Shown one piece after another: positions 42,144-50,474 of a stretch of DNA of 64,000 nt (the stretch's first letter is position 1; each line of letters opens with the position of its first letter). This DNA comes from Paenibacillus sp. USDA918EY (GTDB lineage: Bacteria > Bacillota > Bacilli > Paenibacillales > Paenibacillaceae). A program made the position numbers and the translations under genes. The notes beneath the pieces are model-generated. The model was not told where the DNA came from. It was given only the letters and a program-made list of their open reading frames with translations, and ran no database searches. The stretch lies in assembly GCF_009870825.1 (NCBI RefSeq), contig NZ_WTWY01000009.1:1-64000 (forward strand), in the 5' to 3' direction.

Positions 42144-42827
42144 CTATGACAAAATATGCAAAAAGACCTGCATGAAGTGGTAATATAAATTTTTTGCCAG
42201 CAGATAGAGAGGCGAAATCGTATATTCTCGAAGCACCGGAATAAACAAAATGAGCAAAAAGATAAACACCGACCACTGCTCCACCTGCTGCAGCTTGCTC
42301 CTCACCGGGCGCGGAACAAGGTCTTCCACGATCCGGTAGCCGTCGAGCGGCGGCAGCGGAATAAGGTTGAACAGGAACAGGAAAAAGTTCATCAAGCCGA
42401 ACAGTTGGAAAAACAACACGATGGCTTCGAGAAGTTTCGGATTCGAAATCGACGCCAGCACGCCGGTGCTGATGAGCAGCGAATAGATGAACGTCCCGAT
42501 GACCGCAAGGAAAAAGTTGCTGAGCGGCCCGGCAGCCGATACGACCACGCCCATCAGCCGCGGGCTTTTGAAATTGTCGCGGTTGACCGGAACGGGCCTC
42601 GCCCAGCCGAAACCTGCGATCAGGAGCAAAATGATCCCGAGCAGGTCGAAGTGAACCGCGGGGTTCAACGTGACCCGGCCGAGCAGCTTCGCCGTCGGGT
42701 CGCCGAATTTATAGGCAAAATAAGCATGCGAAAATTCATGCACCGTAAACGCGATCACCAGCACGATCAAATAAAAAGGGAGCTGGTGAAGCGGTACGCT
42801 CAGTATTCTGTTCAAAAAATCCATCAT
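42144..42827 (-). CDS. Site-2 protease family (M50) membrane metallopeptidase
   Basis: A 227-residue integral membrane protein with five to six hydrophobic segments. The zinc motif VHEFSHAYFAYKFGDPTAK is at about residues 29-47 (HEXXH), and the distal ligand motif is NLIPLPPLDGYRI, the NxxPxPPLDG form of the M50B branch. This group is widespread in Firmicutes, and substrates are mostly unknown. It overlaps the prmA stop by four bases. Two adjacent ATG codons could start it (42827 or 42824); AGAGG favours the second. It probably belongs to the prmA-rsmE-mtaB operon. Confidence 0.9.
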   Translation of the reverse strand: MMDFLNRILSVPLHQLPFYLIVLVIAFTVHEFSHAYFAYKFGDPTAKLLGRVTLNPAVHFDLLGIILLLIAGFGWARPVPVNRDNFKSPRLMGVVVSAAGPLSNFFLAVIGTFIYSLLISTGVLASISNPKLLEAIVLFFQLFGLMNFFLFLFNLIPLPPLDGYRIVEDLVPRPVRSKLQQVEQWSVFIFLLILFIPVLREYTISPLYLLAKNLYYHFMQVFLHILS

Positions 42828-43795
42828 GACCTCTTTCTGGCCACAAATGCGACCCAGTCCTCATCGCGGCATACGTCCTCAATGGCAAAACCGGAATCCT
42901 CAAGTGCCTGCTGTACGATTTCCACTTTATTTTTATAAATGCCCGACGCGATATAAACGCCGCCCGGCTTAAGCGCTTGATACACATCATCGATGAACAG
43001 CAAAATAATTTCAGCCAAAATGTTGGCCACGACGATGTCGACCGGCAGCGTAATTCCGAGCTCGCTTCCGTTGCCGCCGTTCAGCAGGCCCAGCAGATCG
43101 CTTTCTTTGACCGTAATCTGTTCTTCCATGCGGTTCAGCGCCGAATTTTCGCGCGCGCTCGACACCGCCACCGGATCCAGGTCCAGGGCGAGCACATGTT
43201 TTGCCCCGAGCAGCACCGCGCCGATGGACAAAATGCCCGAACCGGTACCGACGTCGATGATTTCCTCGCCGCCTTTGACGACCTTCTCCAGCGTGCGCAG
43301 GCAAAGCGCCGTCGTCGGATGGGTTCCCGTGCCAAACGCCATGCCGGGGTCGAGCTCGATGATTTTTTCGGACTCATGTTCCGGCTCGTAATCCTCCCAG
43401 GTCGGTTTGATCGTCAACCGGTCGGAGACGCGCAGCGGCTTGAAATATTGCTTCCAGGCGGTCGCCCATTCATCCTCGTTGACCGTTTTGGTCTCATAAC
43501 GGACTTCCCCCGGATCGATCTCAAACTCGCGCAGTCCTTCGATTCTTTGCTTCACTTCTTCCAGAATGTCCTCCACCGGGGACTCCTCCGAAAAATATCC
43601 TTTGATTTCGGCTTGCCCTTCGGGAATATCGTTAAGCGGCACCTCGTACCATTGCCCGTAAGACGTGTCGCGCTTTTTGTTCAACGAACCGGATTCTTCG
43701 ATCGAAACGCCGCCCGCACCCGCTTCATGCAGAAAATTGGAAATCATCTCCACGGCTTCCTCTGTCGTATGTATCGTTATTTCATGCCATAACAT
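42824..43795 (-). CDS. prmA: Ribosomal protein L11 methyltransferase PrmA
   Basis: Methylates L11 on several lysines and its N-terminus. The 323-residue protein has the PrmA N-terminal domain (MLWHEITIHTTEEAVEMISN) and the ELDPGMAFGTGTHPTT signature near residue 147. The SAM motif is IIDVGTGSGILSIGAVLLGA, and VVANILAEII is the catalytic-site block. In Bacilli it usually lies right after dnaJ. Here it is separated from dnaJ by about 1.3 kb with two small genes and has its own promoter. Confidence 0.96.
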   Translation of the reverse strand: MLWHEITIHTTEEAVEMISNFLHEAGAGGVSIEESGSLNKKRDTSYGQWYEVPLNDIPEGQAEIKGYFSEESPVEDILEEVKQRIEGLREFEIDPGEVRYETKTVNEDEWATAWKQYFKPLRVSDRLTIKPTWEDYEPEHESEKIIELDPGMAFGTGTHPTTALCLRTLEKVVKGGEEIIDVGTGSGILSIGAVLLGAKHVLALDLDPVAVSSARENSALNRMEEQITVKESDLLGLLNGGNGSELGITLPVDIVVANILAEIILLFIDDVYQALKPGGVYIASGIYKNKVEIVQQALEDSGFAIEDVCRDEDWVAFVARKRS

Positions 43796-44037
43796 CGTTA
43801 CTCATCTTCCTCCTCAACTCGTGCATAGCTTTTATTGTACTATACATGGGCTGCCGAGTACAAAATTTTAAGTAAATTAGCCGTTTCTTGAGTGAGGAAT
43901 GCGGTTGGTAATGTTTTCAAAGCATGTATAGATCAAGAAGTAAGATGGGCGTTGAATAATCCATAATGGGCAATATGGATATTTTGATTCCATCTCTGTT
44001 AAAGAAAAAGAATTTATTGTCCCGAATTATTTCCGCG
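43796..44037. other. Intergenic region upstream of prmA
   Basis: I see no gene. It contains the prmA promoter close to the gene; the rest (about 43870-44037) is AT-rich and without recognisable features. Confidence 0.5.
43834..43863 (-). promoter_or_regulatory. Candidate sigma-A promoter of the prmA operon
   Basis: The minus strand shows TTGTAC (43858-43863), 18 bases, and TACAAT (43834-43839), giving a leader of about 30 bases with AGGAGG before the ATG. Confidence 0.55.
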
Positions 44038-44082
44038 CAAAAAATAACCGCGCTCGCCTTAAGGCTTATGCACGGTTATGGA
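44038..44082 (-). terminator. Terminator of the small YfhD-like gene
   Basis: The minus strand has ATAACCG-TGC ... GCG-CGGTTAT with an inner GCCTTAAGGC stem, followed by TTTTTTG. Confidence 0.85.
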
Positions 44083-44106
44083 TAAGTTACCCACTGCCTG
44101 ACACGT

Positions 44107-44298
44107 TCAAGACGTCCAGCCGTCATCCATTTTGCGCAGCTGGCGATCGTCGGCGGCTTCGCTGCGGCGGAGCGCTTCCACGTCGTCCGCGTCGGCGAGC
44201 GCCCCGGAAAATTCGACGTCCTCGTTTTTCATGGACATCAGTTCTTTGATTTTTTCCGTTTTGGTCATGATGCGTCCCTTTTTGTCACGGTTAGCCAT
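44107..44298 (-). CDS. Small acidic protein, YfhD-like
   Basis: A 63-residue hydrophilic protein. The C-terminal half has VEFSGALADADDVEALRR followed by SEAADDRQLRK. It resembles the YfhD family of Bacillus (unknown function), which has the same size and an E/D-rich ...ELADxxDxEAxxRAEAAD... end. The N-terminus is basic (MANRDKKGRIMTKTEKIKEL). AAGGTGC lies upstream of the ATG. The family assignment is from memory of the pattern and is tentative. It lies in the 1.3-kb gap between dnaJ and prmA, with its own terminator. Confidence 0.6.
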   Translation of the reverse strand: MANRDKKGRIMTKTEKIKELMSMKNEDVEFSGALADADDVEALRRSEAADDRQLRKMDDGWTS

Positions 44299-44356
44299 AT
44301 TCCAGCACCTTCTTTCGATTTTTTATGCGTCGGTCCCGCAATCCGCATCGTGGAAA

Positions 44357-44719
44357 CTATACGAAACCGCCCGCTTCTTCGATGATTTTCATCGCCTTTT
44401 CAAACGATTCTTCCTCGACCACGACGGTCAGCAAAATATCCCTTCCGGTAGGCCCCCCTTGACCCCCGTCGCTCATGCCGCTAGCCGAGGTATTCGTGGC
44501 GGCCAGCACCCCGGCATCGCCGCCGATCGTGTTCCCGAAGGTCACGGAGGACAAGCTGCCCATGCCAGTGAGGTTCCGCTCCCCATACTGATCCGTTCCC
44601 GGGAACATGCTGAAGCGGTCGATCGACATGTCCACGACACGCAGCGACTGCAGCTTCCTGGACACGCTTTCGGCTTCCTCCGGCGTTTTGAAATAGGCCA
44701 ATATATTTTTTTCGGCCAT
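44357..44719 (-). CDS. Hypothetical protein
   Basis: A 120-residue protein I do not recognise. The N-terminal half, AEKNILAYFKTPEEAESVSR then KLQSLRVVDMSIDRF, looks like a ferredoxin-like alpha-beta fold that handles small ligands, similar in style to YflT-type general-stress proteins. The middle is Gly/Ser/Thr-rich (TGMGSLSSVTFGNTIGGDAG). The end, ILLTVVVEEESFEKAMKIIE, gives the second strand-helix pair. It may thus be a split alpha-beta domain with a flexible insert. The ATG is preceded by AGGTG. It lies with the YfhD-like gene between dnaJ and prmA. Confidence 0.6.
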   Translation of the reverse strand: MAEKNILAYFKTPEEAESVSRKLQSLRVVDMSIDRFSMFPGTDQYGERNLTGMGSLSSVTFGNTIGGDAGVLAATNTSASGMSDGGQGGPTGRDILLTVVVEEESFEKAMKIIEEAGGFV

Positions 44720-45040
44720 TAAGCTCACCTGCCTGTCTTAAGTTTCATTCCTTGGCCATAAAATAGGCTTTCATGCCTTTGGTTAGATTTTGCCTAATGC
44801 GGATCGAATATGCGCCGGGTTCCATCGAAAGCGGAAACCGCAGGCTCAAACGACCAAAAAAAACGCATAGCGCGGATATGGGCTTCATAGCCGATTCAGG
44901 CACTTTGCGGGAAAACGGAAATGTATAAATTTTTGTGTCATTTCTCCTAGGTTCAATATTCTAAAAAGGAGATCTCTTTTATCATATTGAACCTCTTGCC
45001 TATTCCTTGTCACGTTTCTTTAGTTCGACTTATATAGACC
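44720..45040. other. Intergenic region, no gene; holds a long palindrome
   Basis: About 320 bases with no convincing gene. The only structure is the inverted repeat at 44949-44994. No clear promoter for the two small genes is seen. Confidence 0.5.
44949..44994. repeat. 46-base imperfect palindrome
   Basis: Perfect 11-base arms AGGTTCAATAT / ATATTGAACCT flank an inner imperfect palindrome (TAAAAAGGAGATCTCTTTTA) centred on GAGATCTC. Neither strand is followed by a T-run, so it is not a standard terminator. It may be an operator, an RNA hairpin or a miniature element. Confidence 0.8.
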
Positions 45041-45069
45041 AAAAAAACCGGCCACAAAATGGCCGGTTT
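45041..45069 (-). terminator. Terminator of the heat-shock operon after dnaJ
   Basis: The minus strand reads AACCGGCC-ATTTTGT-GGCCGGTT followed by TTTTTGG, 21 bases after the dnaJ stop. Confidence 0.92.
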
Positions 45070-45089
45070 GCCGGTACTGCTTTACCCAA

Positions 45090-46208
45090 TTATTCCCCGC
45101 GGAAAGCGCGTTTCATCCGGTCGAAAAAGGACTGCTCATGCTCATGTGTCTGCTCGCCTTCAAGGGCGGCAAACTGGCGAAGCAGATCCTTTTGCTCGTC
45201 GCTCAGCTTGCTTGGCGTCACGACGACGACCTTCACGTGCTGGTCGCCCTGGCCGATGCCGCGCAAACGCGGAACGCCTTTGCCTCTTAAGCGGAAAAAC
45301 GTGCCTGTCTGGGTGCCTGCGGGAATTTTGAGCTTCACTTTTTCGGTCAGCGTCGGGATTTCAATCTCGTCCCCAAGCGCCGCCTGCGCAAAGGTCAGCG
45401 GAATTTCGCAATAGATGTCGTCGCCTTCGCGCTCGAAGAAATCATGGGCTTTAACCCGAATGACGATGTACAGGTCGCCCGGAGGACCGCCGCGCAGACC
45501 GCCTTCGCCTTCGCCCGTCATGCGGAGCTGAGCGCCGTCGTCCACGCCCGCAGGAATTTTGACATGGATCTTGCGCTGTTTTTTGACTTTGCCGCTGCCG
45601 CCGCAGGTCGAGCATTTTTCTTTGATGATTTGGCCGGTGCCGTTACAGTTCGAACAGCTGCGGCGGTTCACCATGCGCCCGAACGGCGTGTTCTGAACCA
45701 CTTCCTGCTGACCGGACCCGTGGCACACGGAACAGGTTTGCGGCTTCGTGCCCGGCTTGGCGCCGGTGCCGTGGCAGGTATCGCAGTTTTCGGTACGCGG
45801 AATGGTAATATCCTTTTCGACGCCGAAAACCGCTTCTTTGAATTCGATCGTCATCGTGTATTGAAGATCATTCCCCCGCTGCGGCGCATTCGGATCGCGA
45901 CGGCCTCCGCCGCCGAAAAACATGTCGAAAATGTCGCCGAAGCCGCCGAAGTCGGCTCCCGAAAAACCTCCGCCCATGCCCTGGTTCGGATCGATATGTC
46001 CGTACTGGTCATAGGTGGCGCGTTTCTGGCTGTCGCTGAGCACGTCGTAAGCTTCCTTGACTTCCTTGAACTTCGCTTCGGCGTCATCCGCTTTGTTGAC
46101 GTCCGGGTGATATTGGCGGGCAAGCTTCCGGTAGGCTTTTTTGATTTCGTCTTCCGAAGCGTTTTTGCCGACGCCAAGCACCTCGTAATAATCACGCTTT
46201 TCAGCCAC
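45090..46208 (-). CDS. dnaJ: Chaperone protein DnaJ
   Basis: Hsp40 co-chaperone that stimulates DnaK ATPase and delivers substrates. The 372-residue type I protein has an N-terminal J domain with YHPDVNK (HPD motif) and a Gly/Phe region with GMGGGFSGADFGGFGDIFDM. Four CxxCxGxG zinc repeats follow (CDTCHGTG, CSVCHGSG, CSNCNGTG, CSTCGGSG), then two C-terminal domains. I chose the GTG at 46208, eight bases after GGGGGTGG; an ATG 13 codons upstream has no ribosome site. It follows dnaK behind a short intergenic hairpin. Confidence 0.97.
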   Translation of the reverse strand: MAEKRDYYEVLGVGKNASEDEIKKAYRKLARQYHPDVNKADDAEAKFKEVKEAYDVLSDSQKRATYDQYGHIDPNQGMGGGFSGADFGGFGDIFDMFFGGGGRRDPNAPQRGNDLQYTMTIEFKEAVFGVEKDITIPRTENCDTCHGTGAKPGTKPQTCSVCHGSGQQEVVQNTPFGRMVNRRSCSNCNGTGQIIKEKCSTCGGSGKVKKQRKIHVKIPAGVDDGAQLRMTGEGEGGLRGGPPGDLYIVIRVKAHDFFEREGDDIYCEIPLTFAQAALGDEIEIPTLTEKVKLKIPAGTQTGTFFRLRGKGVPRLRGIGQGDQHVKVVVVTPSKLSDEQKDLLRQFAALEGEQTHEHEQSFFDRMKRAFRGE

Positions 46209-46247
46209 TCTTCCACCCCCGTTGTTTTCTCTGGAATTGCCGCTCAT

Positions 46248-46287
46248 GGAAAAAGGAAAGCCGAAGCACCTGGGATGCCCCGGCTTT
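46248..46287 (-). terminator. Attenuating hairpin between dnaK and dnaJ
   Basis: On the minus strand AAAGCCG / CGGCTTT enclose a 17-base loop, followed by CCTTTTT. It could set a lower level of dnaJ than dnaK. Confidence 0.6.
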
Positions 46288-46319
46288 GCCTTCCCTTCCT
46301 GAACATAACTTTCTTAAGG

Positions 46320-48167
46320 TTAACCTTGTTTTTTGTCCTCGTCAACAACCTCGTAATCCGCGTCAACGACGTTGTCTTTTTTGGCTGCGCCTTCCTGGCC
46401 GCCTTGTGCTCCTTCGGCGCCTTGCTGAGCTTGAGCCGCTTGCTCATACAATTTTACGGAAAGCTGCTGCACGATTTCGGTCAATTCTTCGGTAGCTTTT
46501 TTGATTTGCTCGAGATCGTCGGTTTCGATCGCCGCTTTTACTTTATCTTTAGCCGCATTCGCTTTGTCGATTTCGGCCGCGTCGACTTTGTCGCCGAGAT
46601 CCTTGATCGTTTTGTCCGTGGAGTACACGAGCTGGTCGGCGTTGTTTTTCGCTTCAACCAAATCTTTGCGCTTGCGGTCTTCTTCGGCATGCGCCTCGGC
46701 GTCCTTCATCATGCGTTCCACTTCCTCGTCGCTCAGGCCGCTGGAAGAAGTGATCGTAATTTTTTGCGTTTTGTTCGTGCCTTTATCCGTCGCAGACACG
46801 TTTACGATGCCGTTCGCGTCGATGTCGAACGTAACTTCGATTTGAGGCACGCCGCGCGGTGCAGGAGGAATGTCTCCGAGCATAAAGCGTCCGAGCGTTT
46901 TGTTGCCTGCCGCCATTTGGCGTTCGCCTTGCAAGACGTGGATTTCCACGCTTGGCTGGTTGTCGGCGTACGTAGAGAAGATTTGCGATTTGCTTGTCGG
47001 GATCGTCGTGTTGCGTTCGATCATTTTCGTAAACACGCCGCCTGCGGTTTCGATACCGAGAGACAGCGGAGTAACGTCAAGCAATACGACGTCTTTGACG
47101 TCGCCTGTCAGGACGCCCGCTTGAACCGCTGCGCCCAGCGCCACCACTTCGTCCGGGTTAACGCCTTTGTGAGGCTCTTTGCCCGTCAGCTTTTTGATCG
47201 CTTCCTGAACGGCAGGAATACGCGTCGAACCGCCGACGAGGACGATTTTGTCGATATCGTTCGGAGTCATGCCCGCATCGCTAAGCGCTTGACGGGTTGG
47301 ACCCAATGTGCGTTCCACCAGGTCGGCGGAAATTTCTTCGAATTTGGCGCGGGTCAGGTTCACTTCCAAGTGCTGAGGCACGCCGTCTACGACCGTGATG
47401 AACGGCAGGGAGATCGTCGTGGTCAGGACGCCGGAAAGTTCCTTTTTCGCTTTTTCCGCCGCGTCTTTCAAACGCTGAACGGCAGCTTTGTCTTTGCTGA
47501 GGTCGATGCCTTGTTCTTTTTTGAACTCGTTCACGAGGTAATCGATGATGACTTGGTCGAAGTCGTCGCCGCCCAGATGGTTGTCCCCGCTGGTTGCTTT
47601 AACTTCGAAGAAGCCGTCGCCCAGTTCAAGAATGGATACGTCGAACGTACCGCCGCCAAGGTCATAAACCAGGATCGTTTGGTCTTCGGCTTTTTCGAGG
47701 CCGTAAGCAAGCGCCGCAGCCGTCGGCTCGTTGACGATCCGGAGAACTTCCAGGCCCGCGATTTTGCCGGCGTCTTTCGTTGCTTGGCGCTGGCTGTCGT
47801 TAAAGTATGCGGGAACCGTGATAACCGCTTGGGTTACCGGTTGTCCCAAATACGCTTCGGCGTCGGATTTCAATTTTTGCAAAATCATCGCCGAAATCTC
47901 TTGCGGCGTAAATTCCTTGCCGTCGATCACTTCCTTGTGGTTCGTGCCCATATGGCGTTTGATGGAGATGATGGTGCGGTCAGGGTTCGTGATGGCTTGG
48001 CGTTTTGCCGTTTCCCCGACGATGCGCTCCCCGTCTTTTTTGAAACCGACGACGGAAGGGGTCGTGCGCGCGCCTTCCGGGTTCGGGATGACGACTGCTT
48101 CGCCGCCTTCCATCACGGCTACGCAAGAGTTCGTCGTTCCAAGGTCAATACCGATAACTTTACTCAT
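46320..48167 (-). CDS. dnaK: Chaperone protein DnaK (Hsp70)
   Basis: Main cytosolic Hsp70, 615 residues. The nucleotide-binding domain starts MSKVIGIDLGTTNSCVAVME, has the phosphate-2 loop ILVYDLGGGTFDVSIL and VGGSTRIPAVQEA, and is followed by the linker region VVLLDVTPLSLGIET. The substrate domain and a helical lid end in a disordered AAQAQQGAEGAQGGQEG tail with a KQG terminus. AAGGAGG lies nine bases before the ATG. It works with DnaJ (downstream) and GrpE (upstream) in the same operon. Confidence 0.99.
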   Translation of the reverse strand: MSKVIGIDLGTTNSCVAVMEGGEAVVIPNPEGARTTPSVVGFKKDGERIVGETAKRQAITNPDRTIISIKRHMGTNHKEVIDGKEFTPQEISAMILQKLKSDAEAYLGQPVTQAVITVPAYFNDSQRQATKDAGKIAGLEVLRIVNEPTAAALAYGLEKAEDQTILVYDLGGGTFDVSILELGDGFFEVKATSGDNHLGGDDFDQVIIDYLVNEFKKEQGIDLSKDKAAVQRLKDAAEKAKKELSGVLTTTISLPFITVVDGVPQHLEVNLTRAKFEEISADLVERTLGPTRQALSDAGMTPNDIDKIVLVGGSTRIPAVQEAIKKLTGKEPHKGVNPDEVVALGAAVQAGVLTGDVKDVVLLDVTPLSLGIETAGGVFTKMIERNTTIPTSKSQIFSTYADNQPSVEIHVLQGERQMAAGNKTLGRFMLGDIPPAPRGVPQIEVTFDIDANGIVNVSATDKGTNKTQKITITSSSGLSDEEVERMMKDAEAHAEEDRKRKDLVEAKNNADQLVYSTDKTIKDLGDKVDAAEIDKANAAKDKVKAAIETDDLEQIKKATEELTEIVQQLSVKLYEQAAQAQQGAEGAQGGQEGAAKKDNVVDADYEVVDEDKKQG

Positions 48168-48236
48168 GAGAAAATATCCTCCTTCATCAATTAGGAATCA
48201 GACGCTTATAACGTTTATATTTGAAAAGCCGCCGAT

Positions 48237-48845
48237 TTACATGCTGACTTTGACCATAGCCGGCCGCAGCACTCTGTCCTTGAGCATGTAGCCCTTCTGG
48301 ACTTCCTCCACGACGGTGCCTTCCTCGTATTCATCGCTTTCCACCTGCATGATCGCCTGATGGAACTCGGGGTTAAACGGCTGTCCAACCGTATCCATCG
48401 CTTCCAGGCCTTCGGCCTTCAGCACGCCTTCAAGCTGGCGGAAAATCATGCTCACGCCTTTGGCAAAGGATTCGATTTCGGCATTGTCGCCGGCGGCGGA
48501 AATAGCCCGGTCGAAATTGTCGATGATCGGCAAGAGCTCCGTAATCAGCTTGGAGGATGCGTATTTCGCGAAATCCTCTTTTTCCTTCTGGGTCCGCTTG
48601 CGGAAGTTGTCAAAGTCCGCCTGCGTCCGCAAGGCGCGCTGCTGGTATTCGTCGGCAAGCGCTTGAAGGCGCTGAACCTCGCTTTGCAGCTGGGCTGCGT
48701 TGACGGTCTCCAGGTTTTCCTCTTCCGTAGAAGATGCATCCGAACCCGCCCCGGCAGCCGCGTTTTCCTGCTCCGCCGTTTCCTCGATGTGTTGGTTTTC
48801 ATTCAATTCATTTTCGTTTTCTTGAAATTGCTGGTTTTCTTTCAA
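48237..48845 (-). CDS. grpE: Nucleotide exchange factor GrpE
   Basis: Exchange factor for DnaK, 202 residues. A long acidic Glu/Asn/Gln-rich N-terminal tail (about residues 1-45) precedes the dimerising coiled coil (LQSEVQRLQALADEYQQRAL). The conserved TQADFDNFRKRTQKE and LLPIIDNFDRAI segments follow, and the C-terminal beta domain contains FNPEFHQAIM and GYMLKDRVLRPAMVKVS. The start is TTG at 48845, exactly eight bases after AAGGAGGTG. It lies between the chaperonin gene and dnaK. Confidence 0.97.
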   Translation of the reverse strand: MKENQQFQENENELNENQHIEETAEQENAAAGAGSDASSTEEENLETVNAAQLQSEVQRLQALADEYQQRALRTQADFDNFRKRTQKEKEDFAKYASSKLITELLPIIDNFDRAISAAGDNAEIESFAKGVSMIFRQLEGVLKAEGLEAMDTVGQPFNPEFHQAIMQVESDEYEEGTVVEEVQKGYMLKDRVLRPAMVKVSM

Positions 48846-48910
48846 GATGTCTTCACCTCCTTAATATGCTCTATCTTTTTCGGCGTCAAACCGGCTTTTC
48901 ATTAGCGGCA

Positions 48911-50458
48911 TCATTCGTTTCCGCTTGGTTTTCTCATCTTGATGACATTATGAATGCGCAGCACTGCGCAAGCGACTTCGCCTGCCGTAAGCAGTCCGTG
49001 AATTTTGACGAGCGCAGGGTCGACGATCCCGTGTTCCTCGTAATGGATGACAAGCCCGGTATCGCAATCGACGCCCATGCCGTCGCATTCTTCCGCGAGC
49101 TGCGCGGCGCGGGCTTCCTCCATTTTCTCGAGCGGGTTGTAGCCGGCATTCAGCAAAATTTGGGCCATCGGCTTGCGCAGGGCGGCGGCGACGGCCGCAA
49201 TGCCGTACGCCTCCATCCCCTTCACGGCTTCGCGCCGCCGCTCCAGTTCATAGGAGACGGCCAGCTCCGCGGTTCCGCCGCCGGGAAGAATCCCCCCGGA
49301 AATCGCCGCCTGCAGCGCCGAAGCCGCATCGGCGGCAATCCGGGCCGCTTCGCCGACAACTTCCGCGGTGCTTGCCCCGACGATCAGCGTGACGACGGGA
49401 TCCTCCTTCTGCCCTCCGCTGCGAATCCGCACCCGTTCGAGCAGCTCGTCGTAGCGCGCAAGCGGGGTGAATCCAAGCAATCTGGACAAGGAATCCCGTT
49501 CCTTATGTAACGCCGTCCGGCGAAGCGGCACGGCTCCCGTCATCAAGCTGACCCGGGCGAGATCCTTCCGGCTTACCCGGGGGATCACCATGATGCCGTG
49601 ATCCATGCAAAATTGCTCCGCGTCCGGGTGAATCCCTTTTTCCAGCAAAATCAGGCCGACGCCGAGTTCGGCCAACACGCTCAAATCGCGGGCGAAACGC
49701 TCCCGCAGCTCCATGTAGCGGGCAAAACCGGCCTCGGTCGTCAGCACCTCTTCATCCAACGTTTCCGGTTCGAGCGCATCATGCAAAACAAGGATGCGCG
49801 TATCGGCAAGTTCCGGCGTATCGTGGGGATACAGCGGCGCCTGTCTCAGCAAAAGGCCTTCAAATACCTCATTATTGCCTTTTTCGTGGGCCGTAACCGC
49901 TTCGGCAAGGGAGTAGGAAGGGTCTTTCAGCTTGCGGAGCCCGACGATCGAAGCGGCCTCCATCACAAGCGCGACGATGTCTTCCCGTTCCCTGCCCGCG
50001 ACATAAACGGCTTTGGCCAGCAAAGGATCGTCGAGATCCCGGATTTCCCTCGTCCTGTTTCGGAGGGAATCGGCCGCCATCCGGACGCCTTGCTGCATCC
50101 CCGCCACGACTTTGGAGGCCGGTACCCCTTTTACGATCTGGGAGACCCCTTCCTGAACAAGCGCCCCCGCAAGGACGGTGGCGGTCGTCGTGCCGTCCCC
50201 GACCTTTTTTTGCTGCGACCGGGCTACTTGTATCAGCAGCCTGGCCGCGGGGTGGCTGACGTCCATTTTGTCGAGGATGGTCACCCCGTCGTTGGTAATG
50301 ATCACTTCCCCGCGGTCGCCCACCAGCATGACGTCAAGCCCTTTGGGGCCGAGGGTGCCTTCGACCGCCGAGGTGACGGCCCGAACGGCGTTGCTGTTGT
50401 TAAGCAGCGCGGCATACCGCTCCTCGCCTTCGCGCACCGGCTGCTGACCTTGACTCAT
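48911..50458 (-). CDS. Archaeal-like (group II/III) chaperonin of the TCP-1/cpn60 family
   Basis: A complete 515-residue chaperonin, with class features of thermosome/TCP-1 rather than GroEL. GTLGPKGLDVML is at residues 35-46 and TNDGVTILDKMDVSHPAA at 55-72. The GDGTTT nucleotide motif is at 87-92, and the helical lid-forming protrusion lies near 235-265. The catalytic-site Asp is in AADAAS at about 377, LPGGGTAELAVSYELE at 401-416, and IVDPALVKIHGLLTAGEVAC at 478-497. Because the ATP-site residues are intact, it should be an active ring. It carries no Gly-Met tail. Similar group III chaperonins sit in dnaK operons of some Firmicutes, e.g. Carboxydothermus hydrogenoformans. AAGGAGG lies about 11 bases before the ATG. 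It is 17 bases after hrcA and 66 before grpE. Confidence 0.95.
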   Translation of the reverse strand: MSQGQQPVREGEERYAALLNNSNAVRAVTSAVEGTLGPKGLDVMLVGDRGEVIITNDGVTILDKMDVSHPAARLLIQVARSQQKKVGDGTTTATVLAGALVQEGVSQIVKGVPASKVVAGMQQGVRMAADSLRNRTREIRDLDDPLLAKAVYVAGREREDIVALVMEAASIVGLRKLKDPSYSLAEAVTAHEKGNNEVFEGLLLRQAPLYPHDTPELADTRILVLHDALEPETLDEEVLTTEAGFARYMELRERFARDLSVLAELGVGLILLEKGIHPDAEQFCMDHGIMVIPRVSRKDLARVSLMTGAVPLRRTALHKERDSLSRLLGFTPLARYDELLERVRIRSGGQKEDPVVTLIVGASTAEVVGEAARIAADAASALQAAISGGILPGGGTAELAVSYELERRREAVKGMEAYGIAAVAAALRKPMAQILLNAGYNPLEKMEEARAAQLAEECDGMGVDCDTGLVIHYEEHGIVDPALVKIHGLLTAGEVACAVLRIHNVIKMRKPSGNE

Positions 50459-50474
50459 CCGTCTTCAAGCCTCC

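Noticed and set aside
45444..48194. A 916-codon plus-strand open frame opposite dnaJ and dnaK
   Set aside because: It is a codon-bias artefact of dnaK/dnaJ; it spans two genes and their terminator, with no start signal.
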